Assembly (NCBI GenBank): GCA_004194705.1
Contig: SADC01000289.1
Span: forward strand, 1-64,000
Source of the DNA: Ditylenchus dipsaci
Lineage: Eukaryota > Nematoda > Chromadorea > Rhabditida > Anguinidae
Direction: 5' to 3'
Length of the DNA: 64,000 nucleotides
The notes beneath the pieces are model-generated. The model ran no database searches. It saw only the letters and a program-made list of their open reading frames with translations, and was not told the DNA's origin. Position 1 is the stretch's first letter, and each line of letters starts with the position of its first letter. Shown piece after piece: positions 38,633 through 51,897 of the stretch. Position numbers and translations under genes: made by a program.

Positions 38633-39210
38633 CAACAAAACCAAGTGGTCGTCCACTTGAAGCAAAAATTTTTACGTTTTTCATGTTCCGAAACCTGTTT
38701 TCTGGACCAATTCGGGCATGCTGAAGATAGTTTGATAATAGTAAAATAACGTTTGTATGGTATTTTTAAAGTATCGAGAAATAATTAATTTTACCAAAAC
38801 TTGATTTCACCAGAACTCGAAAATACCTTACAAAACGGCATTTCACCACTATCAACCATCTTCAGCATGCCTGAATTACCGTAATTCCTCTAATAAGCCG
38901 CCCCCCCCCCTGTGATTCAAAATCGTGTTCTTGGCATTGTGTTTTTGACGCATTTTTCGAAGATTCCTCTTTGGCAAGTTACCCCTCAATTTGTAGCCAG
39001 TAAGATGAGCTACAAAATAGATGGTGACTTGCCCAACAGTGGTCTTCGAAACATAGGTCAAAAACACAATGCCAGAAACCAGTTTTTTGAATTTAGGGGG
39101 CGGCTTATGAGGAGGAATTACGGTAATTCAGAAAATAAGTTTTGGAACACAAAAAAGTAAAAATAAATTTGCTCAAAGTGGACGACCACTTGGTTTGGTT
39201 GGTTCAGACT
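38633..39210. mobile_element. Family C palindrome, copy 3, interrupted
   Basis: The left arm from 'aaccaagtggtcgtccactt' and the right arm to 'gtggacgaccacttgg' belong to one family C copy. The TACCGTAATT element at 38877-39125 is inserted near its middle. A separate inverted end lies at about 38488. Confidence 0.72.
38877..39125. mobile_element. TACCGTAATTCC-ended element nested in family C
   Basis: Ends TACCGTAATTCCTCTAATAA / TTACGG with the word AGCCGCCCCCC and complement GGGGGCGGCTTA. The core differs from the 7283-type core ('ttggcattgtgtttttgacg' and inverse), so only the termini unite it with that family. Confidence 0.75.
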
Positions 39211-39856
39211 AATTTTTTTTCAAAATGCACGAATTTGAAAAGTGTGGACCATTTCGTGTGTGGACCAATTCGGTATGGATCAGTTCCGTGTGGATCAATT
39301 CGCTAACGTCCGTAAATGAATATACACCTGGACGAGAGATACCTACCTCTAGTTGTGGGGATCGGTTGAGTGAAATCGCAGTTTCGGTCCTATCAAACAG
39401 GATTAACCACACAATTTTACGTCAAAAATAGGGGTTTGAATGTGGTATGTTGACTAGTCGACTATGACTTTTCAAAGATTACTTTTACTACCTTTTAGAA
39501 ACTACCTCATTAGAAACTAGAGTCGTAGGGCTTCACGATGGTGTCATCACTTTCAAAAAAAAATTTTGGCGCTACTGTAATATATTGACATAAGTAACCC
39601 CTGCCCGGTCTGACTGACCTGACTGCGCGGTCATAAAAAATTTAAAATTGACTTCTCAGTGAATCTTTACGTAATTTGGAGAGGGCCATATGGATTACCA
39701 TATGGATTATTCCGAGTAGCGTCAAAGGCATTATGTGAGATTTCCTTTGACACTTTAGCAAGGGTATGATGTCCTTTTCTTACAATTTTCCAAAATGTCA
39801 CAGCAAATACCCAGAAAAACAAGTTTTGAGAGTTTGACAAGAGATCCACGGTATTT

Positions 39857-40093
39857 AAAGGGCCTGACCTCTTCCTACTCGGTGGTCCCCCGCCAATTCA
39901 AAAATTTTCCCTTGATCATTGGACTTCTGTACGGATTTTTTCGCTAAGTTTCTAACAAAACTAAGCCTAAAATTTGATTTCAGGCCTAGTTTTGTTAGAA
40001 ACGTGGCATAAAAATCCGTACAGAAGTCCAATGATCAAGGAAAATTTTTTGAATTGGCGGGGGACCAACGAGTAGGAAGAGGTCAGGCCTTTA
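39857..40093. mobile_element. Palindromic core-family element, copy 2
   Basis: Almost perfect hairpin. The inner core ('ttggacttctgtacgga', 'aggcctagttttgttag') is shared with 8714 and 44498. The outer arms GGCCTGACCTCTTCCTACTC are private to this copy. Confidence 0.82.
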
Positions 40094-40325
40094 AGACGTT
40101 ATTTAAGACGGTGGATCGATAAAAATTTATCCGGGAGAGCACGGTCCAAGCTCGGCTGCAAAAGCTTGAGCCGGCCCGTGGATAAGTCTGGCGGTCGATT
40201 CCCATATTTTGAATGTTTTCAATTCACCTACAGCCACAGCATTCTAAAAGTATTGATTCAAATTCGCGCACTTTTCCGCCACAATTTTCTTTGCTTGAGC
40301 AACATAAACAAAATTAATGTCTGTT

Positions 40326-40416
40326 GGCTTGTTCACGTTGTTAGAGTTAGAGCTCGGGTAAAAGGTGTTCATGTGCTCAAGAACTCGAACTCTAGCTCTA
40401 ACAACGTGAACAAGCC
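40326..40416. repeat. Hairpin upstream of eEF1A
   Basis: GGCTTGTTCACGTTGTTAGAG is repeated in inverse orientation at 40396-40416 with a loop of about 50 bp. The arms extend further with one mismatch. It ends about 160 bp before the eEF1A ATG. It could be a small MITE or a regulatory structure. Confidence 0.65.
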
Positions 40417-40504
40417 ATGTTTGTTTTTTGTGGAGTTGATAGTTTCAACTTTATACCAAAGCTCTCTTTATATTTTACGTTAACTTCGCGAGATGTTTCT
40501 CTGA

Positions 40505-42172
<1,668 letters not shown>

Positions 42173-42557
42173 TCTCATCTAAACATCGCTTGTTGCAAAC
42201 ATCTGTCTTTGTCCCGATGAAAATAAAGTTATCGTTACATATTCTAGGTCTAATTGACCTTGCTAAGCAAAATCACTCATGCTGGTGGCAGTTATAGCTT
42301 TTTCCTCATCGCTATTAGTGCAGAGTATATCGTAAGTGTGCGGAATGATTTTAGTGTTGTTTTGACAGCGTCAGGCGGACGGCTACAAAAACAGACATCC
42401 CGCAGACAAAGTAAAAGAACCATATGGTTTTTTTATGCACTTGGAATGCGGCGCGCCCTTCGCGTAGATTAGAAGTGTGTCAAAGATTGTAATCTTTTTT
42501 GTATTCCCAACAAAGCGTCGCGAGTTGATATTTTACCGTCTGGTGGTCCAAAGGTTA

Positions 42558-43555
42558 TGGCTCTATCACAATTGAAGGTGTAAATGTAAGTGTAAATGTA
42601 AGTGTAATGTAAGGTGTCTTCACAATACCAAAAACATTTACACTTACACTTACATTTACACTTACGGTTTCACAATACCAATGTAAGTGTAAATGCAAAG
42701 TTTTCACTTATTTTCGTTTTTATTGCTAAATATGTGTTTTTTTTAACAAATATGGATTTTTAAAACAAATATGGATTTTAAAAACAAATATCGATATTTT
42801 TATCTGAAATACTAATGAACTATTCTCGGTTGACAAGCCACTCTTCATACTCACTACAATTTTGTTGATGTCTTTTTTGAATTCAAGAGAGTTATATGAT
42901 GAAACCTTTTGGGCAAGCTCACATGGACACGATGAAAAAATCTTCAACTACCGCATCAGTCGAGCCCGAAACCGCATTGAAAACACTTTCGGCATCATGG
43001 CAATGAAGTGGCGAATTCTACTAAAGCCTATCGAGTGCTCCCATGAAACAGCCGATGATATTGTGTGGGCAATCTGTGTTTTGCACAACTTTTTAGAGAG
43101 AATATGGAGGAGGAAATTGTGCTTGACAGAGTAGTGGCAGCCTTCAGAGCTTGGCCTGGTATAACAGTGACTGAAAATAGAGAACGAGGGAGCCGTAGTG
43201 CAAAGGAAATCCGCAAGAAGCTTGTTGAATTTTTTAATGGTGCCGGTAGTGTGGATTTCCAAGAAAATATGATTTGATTGAAGTTTGATTAAGAATATCA
43301 TTAATTGAAAACTTTCCACTACTAGCAGTTAAAATTCAAAAAATATATATTTGTTGATAAATAAGCAGGATTTTAGCAATAAAAATTAATAAGTAAAATA
43401 TTTGCATTTACATTTACATTTGTATTGTGAAGGGGTAAGTGTAAATGTAAGTGTAAGTGTAAGTGTAAATGTAAGTGTAAATGTAAGGTGTCTTCACAAT
43501 ACCAAAAACATTTACACTTACATTTACATTTACACCTTCAATTGTGATAGAGCCA
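42558..43555 (+). mobile_element. PIF/Harbinger element, internally deleted, TTA TSD
   Basis: TIRs TGGCTCTATCACAATTGAAG with flanking TTA (42555-42557, 43556-43558), the TWA target of Harbinger. Subterminal arrays of GTAAATGTAAGT occur in both orientations. The 998 bp hold only the C-terminal part of the transposase. Confidence 0.92.
42868..43277 (+). pseudogene. Harbinger transposase (DDE_Tnp_4) C-terminal remnant
   Basis: Reads NSRELYDETFW, then KIFNYRISRARNRIENTFGI, MKWRIL, a gap, and VLHNF, the signature end of Harbinger DDE transposases. It then changes frame within a T-run at about 43090 and continues ENMEEEIVLDRVVAAFRAWP. The catalytic DDE residues upstream are absent, so it cannot be active. 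Confidence 0.85.
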
Positions 43556-43777
43556 TTAGAAAAATTTAAAAAGTATTTTACCTAAGGTGAGCTAACACTA
43601 AATTCACCAACCACTTTACCTTTGAGTAGTGTTAATATAACATCAAAGGTTAAACTTCCAGGAATAGTTTCTTAAATTTCAAGTAAGGTAAGAACCTCAC
43701 TGTGATTGTAAGTAATCAGCGCAAGTTTACATAACTACGATTCCAATTGATTTACTGATTAATTTAAGGGGTATGCG

Positions 43778-43982
43778 CAGGGCTTCGAATCGTCCTTTTT
43801 AAAAAGATTTGTCCTTTTTTCGGCACCCCAATCTTTTTTTTTGGAGAATTTGGTCAAAATCTTTTTTTTTCGCTTCAAAATGGCAACAAGCACTGAATAA
43901 AATGACCCCTTTACTCAAAAACAGTCAAAATGTCCTTCTTTTTCCCAAATGTCTTTTTTGAAAATTTTCATTCGAAGCCCTG
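43778..43982. mobile_element. hAT MITE, CAGGGCTTCGAAT ends, 8-bp TSD
   Basis: Exact GGTATGCG duplications (43770-43777, 43983-43990) flank CAGGGCTTCGAAT / ATTCGAAGCCCTG. The word GTCCTTTTT is repeated inside, as in 32271. Confidence 0.92.
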
Positions 43983-44497
43983 GGTATGCGACTTTCCCAT
44001 GTCAAAAGCGTTTTTCTTTAATCAGTCAGTTTTCCTGTTAGCCGGTTCCTTGTAAGCCGTTTCGCTATAATGCACCTTTCCCTGTAAAGGACAGTTTCTG
44101 GGACTTCAATTTATTTTTAGTTTTCATGTTGTTTCCGGTGTAACATATACCGGCCAAAAAGAAAACGAACGAAAGACGTGGAAGTAAAGATTGTGGTGGT
44201 ACCAGGTATTACCCAGGTAGTGATCCACCTGCCAAAATAGTCTGATACACGTCATCAAATAGTCTTATGGACTTCAAGAAGTGTTCCAATATACTGAACC
44301 CTGCGTACTACCACCTGGGTAACACTATCTTAGTACTTACTACAATTCGGTATTAGACTGTATACCACCATGCGAATGACTCGCGTACGACCCGAGTTGC
44401 ACAATTTTATCGGTCAAGGAAGGGAGAACGGGAGGGGGTGGGCGGTCAATTCCCTTATGGCTGTGGCGGAAGTTACGGCCATCGGTATCATTATATA

Positions 44498-44731
44498 AAG
44501 GACCATGGTTTTGCGCGCAGCGACTGTTCGCCGCCAATTCAAATTTTTTCCTAATCATTGAACTTCTATACGGACTTTCACTTATTTTCTAACAAACAAG
44601 GCCTAGAATTTCATTTTAGGTATAGTTTTGTTAGAAAACCAAGTTGAAAAATCCGTACACAAGATCAATGATTGAGAAAAAATTTGAATTGGCGGGGGAC
44701 AGTCGCTGCGCGCAAAAGCCATGGTCCTTTA
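44498..44731. mobile_element. Palindromic core-family element, copy 3
   Basis: The inner core is as at 8714 and 39857. The private outer arms are GGACCATGGTTTTGCGCGCA and complement. About 234 bp. Confidence 0.82.
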
Positions 44732-44734
44732 AGT

Positions 44735-46030
44735 GTAACTAACTAGATATCATAAGGTGCGTACTACCTGAATACCTAGACATTGGGACCACAACCTCGA
44801 TACCCCTTGTTTTGAAACTGCTAAGGACCAGAGATTTACAATTTCTAAGAATACGCATATTATAGAAATGAGTACCATAAAATGGCAGAATAGAAAATTT
44901 CACCAAAAATAGAAAAAGGACAACCTAGATCCGTTCATTAGAAATAGGCCGTTATATAGAACGAGGGTCAACTGGCGGCCATCCCAACTGGCGGCTACTA
45001 TGCCTACTACGTATTACCCCGACTATCTAAAGGTACACAAATTACCTGTATGGTATCTCAACGTTCGAAAGCACATCTTTTGACCGAACTAGCTGCGCCA
45101 GCGTGACCGCATAGACTCTTGATCTGTGTACCTAGGTGGTTGTACCCCGGCGGTGTAAAGGTTTCAAATTCAGGTAGTATTGTCCAGGTGGCGTTATCAA
45201 GACCCAGGTATCTAGATTGGAGATGGTAATATCTCGGACCTTATACCTAAAAAGAAGTACGTAAGTATCCATGCCAGGGTAATCTTAAAAGTGGCTGTTT
45301 TTCACCAAACATGTTTTTACCTTTTTGTAGTTTGGGGAACATCTTTGAGTCCGTCCTAACACACGCTGGCCTACCCTGCAACGGTGTTAAAATTTTTTCT
45401 AATTTCACAGTAAGTTTTAATTCCACTTTAATTAGAAGGGCAGTTTCCCCTCTTCTTCAAAATTTTTTGGCCAGAAAAATTGAAAATAGAAAATGACCGA
45501 ATATAACCAAATATGATCGGTGATATGACCGGATTCGAAAATGACCGATCATATTCCAGCCCTAACTAAAACTGAGAGAAATTAGACCCTTGAAAAACAG
45601 ACAAAATTGCTTAGTAAGAACTCCTCAAACTTCCACGGACATCAACTAACACATGCACCTACACCCGCCCTTTGTAGAAAACCTAATAGCTTTTTTATAA
45701 ACCAGGAACAGTTGTCCCTTTTATACAGGCCGGAAACTATCGGCGCCAGGAGCTATTGTTCATATCCACTTATATTTGGTGGGTATAAATTGTGATGGCC
45801 GCCAGTTGGGATTTACAGTTATAAAGCGTAAATGCGGTGATCATTTCTAACATGAATTTCAATAGTTCATGAATGGAGCAGAATGACTGAGCGATTAGGC
45901 TGGTCAAACGGCTGATATTATTCCACATTCCGCCACATTATCACCACCCAACCCTAACTGGGCAGGAGTACACTATTTGGGATAGCCCAAAAATGCGTTT
46001 TTTCAAGGTCTTTGTATTTTTAGGCCGTTT
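44735..46030. other. Unassigned stretch with repeat fragments
   Basis: No exons were seen. Fragments include 'ctgggtaac'-like minisatellite pieces (44290-45210), a GTCCTAACA...GGCCTAC block at 45352-45378 as in 33876, and a GACCGATCAT-type end near 45500-45570 resembling the 25892 element. Confidence 0.4.
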
Positions 46031-46039
46031 AAACAATAG

Positions 46040-46385
46040 ATACTGCGAAAAAAAGTGTGAGAAGGACATTTTTCGAAAAAAAAATTTTCGTTTGATTTGG
46101 TCCACCCAAATGTGGTTTTCGGTCAATTTTCGCCTTGGTCCTTCCTATGGTTTTGGTCATTTTTTGACTTATACACCTCTGTTGAGCCTGAAAAGGTGGA
46201 ATTTGAACATATTTTTGTTGACTGGGGCCTACCGCATATAAAAATTCTGGTATGCATACATTTTTATGCATCCAAAATTGCTTTCGAGTGATTTATGTCT
46301 AAGGTAAGTGGGTGTGCACATCTCGACCCCGAGCAACCAAGCCCTGCGCCCCCGAAGAGGGCGCAGGGGCTTGGTCGGCTAGACA
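46040..46385. repeat. Family A half copy
   Basis: Runs from 'ttttcgccttggtcc' through 'ggggcctaccgcat' and 'gtgcacatctcgacccc' to the central hairpin 'gcgcccccgaagagggcgc'. The other arm is missing. Confidence 0.65.
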
Positions 46386-46540
46386 TTGAATATAATCGAC
46401 GTTCCCATCAACGTCCGCTACAGTCACGTCTAGATAAAATGCTAGTCAAGTTTTTAAAAACCCATGCGGCCAATGCATTTTTTGAATTTCATGTTTTCAA
46501 TATTTTAGAGGTTAGTACCTGATAGAGATATAAAAACGCC

Positions 46541-46700
46541 ACCCAGCGGGATTCCGGGACGTGATTTTTCACCTAGATTGAGACCGGGACCGGGGTTTTG
46601 TGAACTTACCCAGCGGGATTCCGGGACGTGATTTTTCACCTAGATTGAGACCGGGACCGGGGTTTTGTGAACTTACCCAGCGGGACCTCGTACGGGATCC
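46541..46700. repeat. 67-bp exact tandem repeat
   Basis: Units start at 46541, 46608 and 46675 (ACCCAGCGGGATTCCGGGAC...). The first two are identical over 67 bp, and the third breaks off into GACCTCGTACGGGATCCCGG. The words are CCGGGA-rich, like other hAT subterminal words. Confidence 0.8.
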
Positions 46701-46709
46701 CGGTAAAAT

Positions 46710-47320
46710 GACCGGTATTTAAGTTGGCTTAATTTAAATTTTATAACATAAGATTTCGGCCAATGTAAAAGCTCCAAAAGATGCAAATTCTTCATTATTA
46801 TTTCTAAATTATGATACGCCTATTTTCAAATTTTTTGCGTGTTTTTCTGTATTTTATAAAAAAACTTTTTTAGGTATTGACAGTTTGTGAAAACTCTTAA
46901 AATATTTTCTTAAAATGCCCGAATATTTTATTCACCATGTAGCAATAAAAATATAAAAAACATATTTGCTATATTTCTAGTTTCTTTTAACTAGCCACAC
47001 CTTATCACAGGTAAAATCGAGTAGCAAAAGCCAAAAGAATCATTTCAGTCCCTGCACAATAACACATTCTTTAGCTGAACAGGGGCAGCCAAGCACCATT
47101 TTTGTTCTTTTTTTTGCGTATCCACTTTGTTGAACTGGTCACAAGGTTTGTGAGTGTGTCTAAAGGCCATACAATTATAGTTCTTTTCTAAACAAATGCC
47201 TTTGTCCTGCACTACTAATGTTACACTCGACCAAGAGATTGCCTAGCTGACCAGCTTTCTTTAGATAAATTACGTGATTACAAAGGTTTAGCTGATATTT
47301 AAAAATTCTGCATAGTATTA
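46710..47320. other. AT-rich stretch, nothing recognised
   Basis: No coding or repeat structure detected by eye. Confidence 0.4.
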
Positions 47321-47550
47321 GGTCGTGTCAAAAGTTCGGTCGTTTTGTTTCAAAAGCAATATTTGTGGCGTTGTGTTTTTACCATAGATTTTTTTTAACA
47401 TTTTCAAAAGTTTACCACTCGTTTTGTAGCCGAGAATCTTGGCTACAAAACGAATGGTAAACTTTTGAAAAATGTTTAAAAAGTCTATGCTAAAAACACA
47501 ACGTCACAAAATTGGTTTTTAAATAAAACGACCGAACTTTTGACACGACC
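47321..47550. mobile_element. Palindromic element GGTCGTGTCAAAAGTTCGG
   Basis: Near-perfect 230-bp hairpin with ends GGTCGTGTCAAAAGTTCGGT and complement, bounded by TTA/TAA. The centre is 'cgttttgtagcc'. Non-coding. Confidence 0.78.
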
Positions 47551-48341
47551 TAATATTACGATAGGGTTTAAGCCAGTGCTTCAATCTTCAAAATTTTGAA
47601 AGGAAGTACAATTGCCCAAAATAAGTACAAAATCAGTAAAGATATGCTATTATATCCAAAATTTCAATTTAACATCAATCGATAAAATTTCACAATGATT
47701 CGATGCTAGAATGCTCAAATTTGACAGTAAAATCTACAAAGTAGCTTTGTCATTTTATAAGAAACTGATCATTGCAAATTTTAATTCAGCATAATTGAGT
47801 TGACACCCGTCGGTGTGCGCATTAAAATTTGACTTAAATTTACTCGCTTTTCTTTTTTGACTGGTGCCATTCCAAATGATCTTAGGACAAAATACCAACG
47901 TCAAAATGACAACAGCCTTAGTTTGATTTTTTTGTGTGGCTAGGACTTTAAAAATTTCCGGAAAATCCTTAATACAACTCTAGGTTGTGGCCATTTTGAG
48001 ATTCTGCTTCTAATTAAAACTTAAAAAGCTCACTGTCACTTTTTCAGTTCTCGAAACCCAACACTAGAAATTTTCAAAACATAACCAGAAGGTCAGTTAT
48101 TAGATGTCTAACTAAAGATTTAGATATGATGGCTAATAAACCAAAAGTCATCGAAATAAATACATATAAGTTGTGAATTCAGCTACCTTAGTTAGAAATT
48201 AACATTTATTTTCCCTCTACCAAAGTTTTTTTACTGTAAAAACTGAATATCTGGAAGCAGTAAACTTTAAGAAACCCAATCACTTTTATTTCCTGATCAA
48301 TATAACTCATATTCAAGCGAATATTTTTCCAAGCAAACAAA

Positions 48342-48896
48342 TTATAACAAATTATTTTTTCTTTCGTTTTTCTTGCCCATCCATCCGAGATCGAAATGCA
48401 AATTTTGGTAACGGATGAGCACTGATTCCACTCCTTGTTTTAGCGGCACTTTACTCTAAACAATCGAATATGCCTCTATCTAACTAATCAAATAACTTAC
48501 AGAGCTGTAGACATGTTCTACTTTTCCACTCTTGGGAAGCAATTTTTTGGGATACCCTAAAGCAAAAATATTTTCAACTCAATAAATGGATCTCTCAAAA
48601 TTTAATTTTACCTCAAAAGAATCTACTGAAAAGTAAACAAACTGTGATTGGTGGTAGAGGATCATATTCTTGTTGTAGCGCTTAGCGGCCAAAAGCAACT
48701 GCTGAGAAATTCCCATCCTTCTGGCTCACTAGATGGCTGAGCAAAATAAGCAGCACATTATTCCACGGTTGCTGTCTGATCTCCAATAGCGGTGAAAGGA
48801 GGGCAAACGGCTTGTCACTGTTATTGATGGGAAACTCCATGATCTCCATCCTCACGTTTGAATGCAACTCTTCGTCACCATAAGCTGCTTCAGCCA
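48342..48896 (-). CDS. Unrecognised gene, 3' exons
   Basis: Three consecutive exons with good splice sites: 48612-about 48896 (two frames joined near 48710: LSPLLEIRQQPWNN..., then LLLAAKRYNKNMILYHQ), 48501-48556 (YPKKLLPKSGKVEHVYSS) and 48342-48455 (KVPLKQGVESVLIRYQNLHF...GWMGKKNE, stop). A frame change inside the first exon and a one-base mismatch at the next junction again look like missing bases. The pattern 'hydrophobic-YF-GYPK-L' is faintly hemopexin-like, but no family is claimed. Confidence 0.55.
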
Positions 48897-49174
48897 ATGA
48901 CGCCAGTTGGGAAGTATACGAAAGCGGTGAAGCTTCTCATTAGCGCTTTAGTTTCGGAAACGCAATGAAGCGATAGAAGTTTCCATTCCACGAGATTTTT
49001 GTAATGGCTTTGACCGAGATAAAAAAGGCAGAAATTCATCACAGCCTATGGGAACAGCATCTTCATGGCTTTCGCAGGAGATTATTCTAAGTCTAGAATT
49101 TTGGTTTATACCGAAATGAAATTTAGCGATAAAGAGTAATATTAAACCTGCATATCAAATTTTGGGTGAAGATC

Positions 49175-49363
49175 TTAGTACTTCTGAAAGACACCTGTCG
49201 TGAGCCTTTCTTTCGTTTTTCCGAAGACTGATTCAGCTGTTCCATGGCAGACCCTTGCAGCGCATCTCCAGAACTGCTTAGTACCATTAGCGCTTTTGAC
49301 TGTTTGCTGCATCAGATAACTATTGTAGCTTGCCATCGGCTTTCTTTTGACTCCATTTTTTCT
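49175..49363 (-). CDS. FLYWCH-type zinc-finger-like exon
   Basis: Minus-strand exon with acceptor 'cttatag' at 49364. It reads KNGVKRKPMASYNSYLM, then SANGTKQFWRCAARVCHGTA, giving the FLYWCH pattern Y...W-R-C-x3-C-x-G/A. The His pair that should complete the finger is not seen, and a stop follows KERLTTGVFQKY. FLYWCH fingers occur in nematode regulatory proteins and in Mutator-like transposases. Its relation to the exons at 48342 is unknown. Confidence 0.5.
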   Translation of the reverse strand, partial: RKNGVKRKPMASYNSYLMQQTVKSANGTKQFWRCAARVCHGTAESVFGKTKERLTTGVFQKY

Positions 49364-49438
49364 CTATAAGAAAAGAATTACAAATTTATGGAGGTAAGCT
49401 TTGTGAATTAAAGCTTTCTTCAGAAGTTAGTGTGGTCA

Positions 49439-49605
49439 TGGTACAAAAATGCCAACGCAGTAGAGCTATCAAGTAAAAAATTAAGAAATCAGACTAAAAC
49501 TTCGAAAAATGACAGTTCTAGGCTGTTGGCATTCCGGTGTTGGCATTTTGGCGTTGGCATTTTGTCTGTTGGCATTTTGGCGTTGGCATTTTGTCCCACG
49601 ACCTT
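49439..49605. repeat. GGGACAAAATGCCAACG word array
   Basis: Five units 'ttggcattttg(g/t)cg' at 49523-49598, ending ATTTTGTCCCAC. A single inverse unit 'acaaaaatgccaacg' lies at 49443. This is probably a small GGGACA-ended foldback element. A second, looser array of 'ccattttgtcccag'/'ccgaaatgccg' words lies at 50540-50750. Confidence 0.5.
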
Positions 49606-49609
49606 CCAA

Positions 49610-51312
49610 ATAGATAACCTAATCTAGTGTATGTTGGCCTTCACCCTAAAATCGTTAATTTGAGTTGAGGAAACCAGGATCCCTCTCTTCATTCATCTCA
49701 AGATCAACAGGCATCACACCCCAAGCAAGAGTGGCAAAACTAGACTGACAATTAATCAGTCAATGTTTCTTGCTGCTGCACACAGCCAGAGCTAAGATAT
49801 CTCTCTGCTTTTGCAACAATCCTCTGAACTAAGTAATGGTTTTTGTCTTTTCTGGGGGCTTTTCCGATTTAGCTCTTCTTCTCTTGAAGTGTGTATGCCT
49901 TCGGCTAGACCCTAACTCATTGACTGGTATGCTTTTGTCTAGCAATAGTAATCGATGGCCTATGGCTTGCTCGGTTGCTGGGTCTTCTTTTACTAGTGGC
50001 CCGAATAGTGATTTTAACGGGGAGAGAGCAGAACAGATTTGTTTAGAAGCTATCAGCTAACTGATTTTTGCTTCTATTCCTTTCCTTTTAGTGCTTGGCA
50101 GTAGTATAGATGAGAGCTATACACAACAGCACACTGATGCATTTTTTATTTTCAGTAGGTTTTGAAGAGCGCTCAATAAAGATGTATGCTTGCTGTAGGA
50201 ATCGAACTTGGGACCTTAATTTTTTAAATGTACTGCTCTGTTTTTTTTTTAATTCATGGATATGCTGCTATTTTTGCTATTGTGAATTTTGTCTGGATAT
50301 TAACCCTTCTTGCAGTTTATACTCTAAAAAAGGTGGTCGTCTACATCAGGGGAACCACCCATACTGTAAATGTAAATCTAGTATATTTTTATTTTTTTGA
50401 TATGCTGATGTTTTTCGGTACGAAAAGATGCTAGTAGCCACCCCTGGATTTGACTACAAAAATTGCAATTTTAAGATTGGCCACAATATTTCTGTGTGCA
50501 TTGGTCCCTCAAGCCCGATACTGAGCCATTCCGCCCCCCAGACATGTTGGCTGGGCCATTTTGTCCCAGACATTTTAGCTGTGGAATTTTGCCCTGAAAC
50601 CGTGCAAAATATGCCATTTACTCTCCAATTAGCCTTTTTAGGAGGTTTTTAGGCGTTTTGGGCTAAATTCCTTAGCTTAAATGCTATGCACAAATTGGCA
50701 CAGCCGAAATGCCGGTGACAAAACGACACTGCCGAAATGCCGCGGGCAAAATAAACATTTTACCCCATTATTGGCCTCGATGGTAAAAATTTTTATTTGG
50801 AGACGTTTTATATCTTCGACATAAGCTCGAAGGATTAGAGACGTGCGCATTATATGTCATTTGCAACATGATTCTGAGCAAGACTCTTGAGCATAATACA
50901 TAGAGATTCTCGAGAGGTGAAAAACTACGTGAAATAGCCAAAGTAGCTGAATATGGTTTTAGTGAAGAATCGAGTGCTAAAAGTGATTATGGTGATTAGG
51001 TTAATTATGGTTAACATAAACATCTTGCAGAGACAAAACAACAGATGGGATTGGGATTAGGGTATTTTTCAGGAAAAAACAACAGAGTGGATTAAAGCAA
51101 ACTTCCGCACTTGATTCTCCACCAGAAACGCCTTCAAAAAAGTCGCCAACTATTATTCCCTTCCGCTCTTAATATTGTCTTTAGGCGGCATTTGCCACCT
51201 TTGGAACAATTTTGCCACTTTTTTCATAATTTGAGCAGCTAACCCTGGTTACACCGTCTTTTTTGATAACTAACCCCTCTCTATTAACCTAACCTTTTCG
51301 ACTTTGAGTACT
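49610..51312. other. No gene recognised
   Basis: Contains the 50540-50750 word arrays and, on the minus strand near 50190, a tRNA-3'-half-like AAGTTCGATTCCTACAGCA. The hydrophobic ORF at 50228 shows no recognisable family. Confidence 0.4.
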
Positions 51313-51566
51313 TACCGTATTTCCTCTAATTAGCCGACATGTCGGTTTATTTTCAATTCTTCAAAAGTCGTGAAAGTTTTGGGTCGATCTCGACATTTTC
51401 GGGTGAAGATCCAAAATCGAAAAAGCGGAACCGATAGAGCTCGTAGGAGCTAAGAAAACGCAATTAACAGCGATGTAAATTTTTTTCTGTGGACTGAGAT
51501 ACGGACCCTCAAAGTAGGGGGTGTCGGTTTATTAGAGGGTGTCGGCTAATTAGAGGAAATACGGTA
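51313..51566. mobile_element. TACCGTATTT-ended element, copy 4
   Basis: Ends TACCGTATTTCCTCTAATTA / complement. The private palindromic word is GCCGACATGTCGGTTTA, repeated at the right end as 'gtgtcggtttattag' and 'gtgtcggctaattag'. The core is shared with 7283. Confidence 0.82.
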
Positions 51567-51602
51567 TGTCTCAGCCCAGAATCAATATTCTGCAAATCTG
51601 TT

Positions 51603-51897
51603 TACCGTATATTCTCTATTAATGCCCCTGGGGTATTATTTTTCAACCCTTTTCGAAGAGGGGGGCATTGTTAGAGAGGGGGCATTAATAGAGAGGGGGG
51701 CATTATTTTTCAACACTTCACCCATCGTTGCAATCAATTATTGGTGTCAGAAATTAATACTAGACTTATACTGTCATTTTGACGAGGGGGGCATTATTAG
51801 AGAGAGGGGCATTATTTTTCGATCCTCCTCGGAGAGGGGGGTATTATTAGACAGGGGGGCATTAATAGAGAGGGGGCATTAATAGAGAATATACGGT
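51603..51897. mobile_element. TACCGTATATTC-ended element, copy 5
   Basis: The private word GGGGGCATTAATAGAGA is iterated about six times, mostly on the right. The ends are TACCGTATATTCTCTATTAA / complement. The core is different from copies 1-4. Confidence 0.78.

Noticed and set aside
50185..50215. tRNA gene on the minus strand
   Set aside because: Only a T-arm-like AAGTTCGATTCC is seen; no D arm or matching acceptor stem was found.
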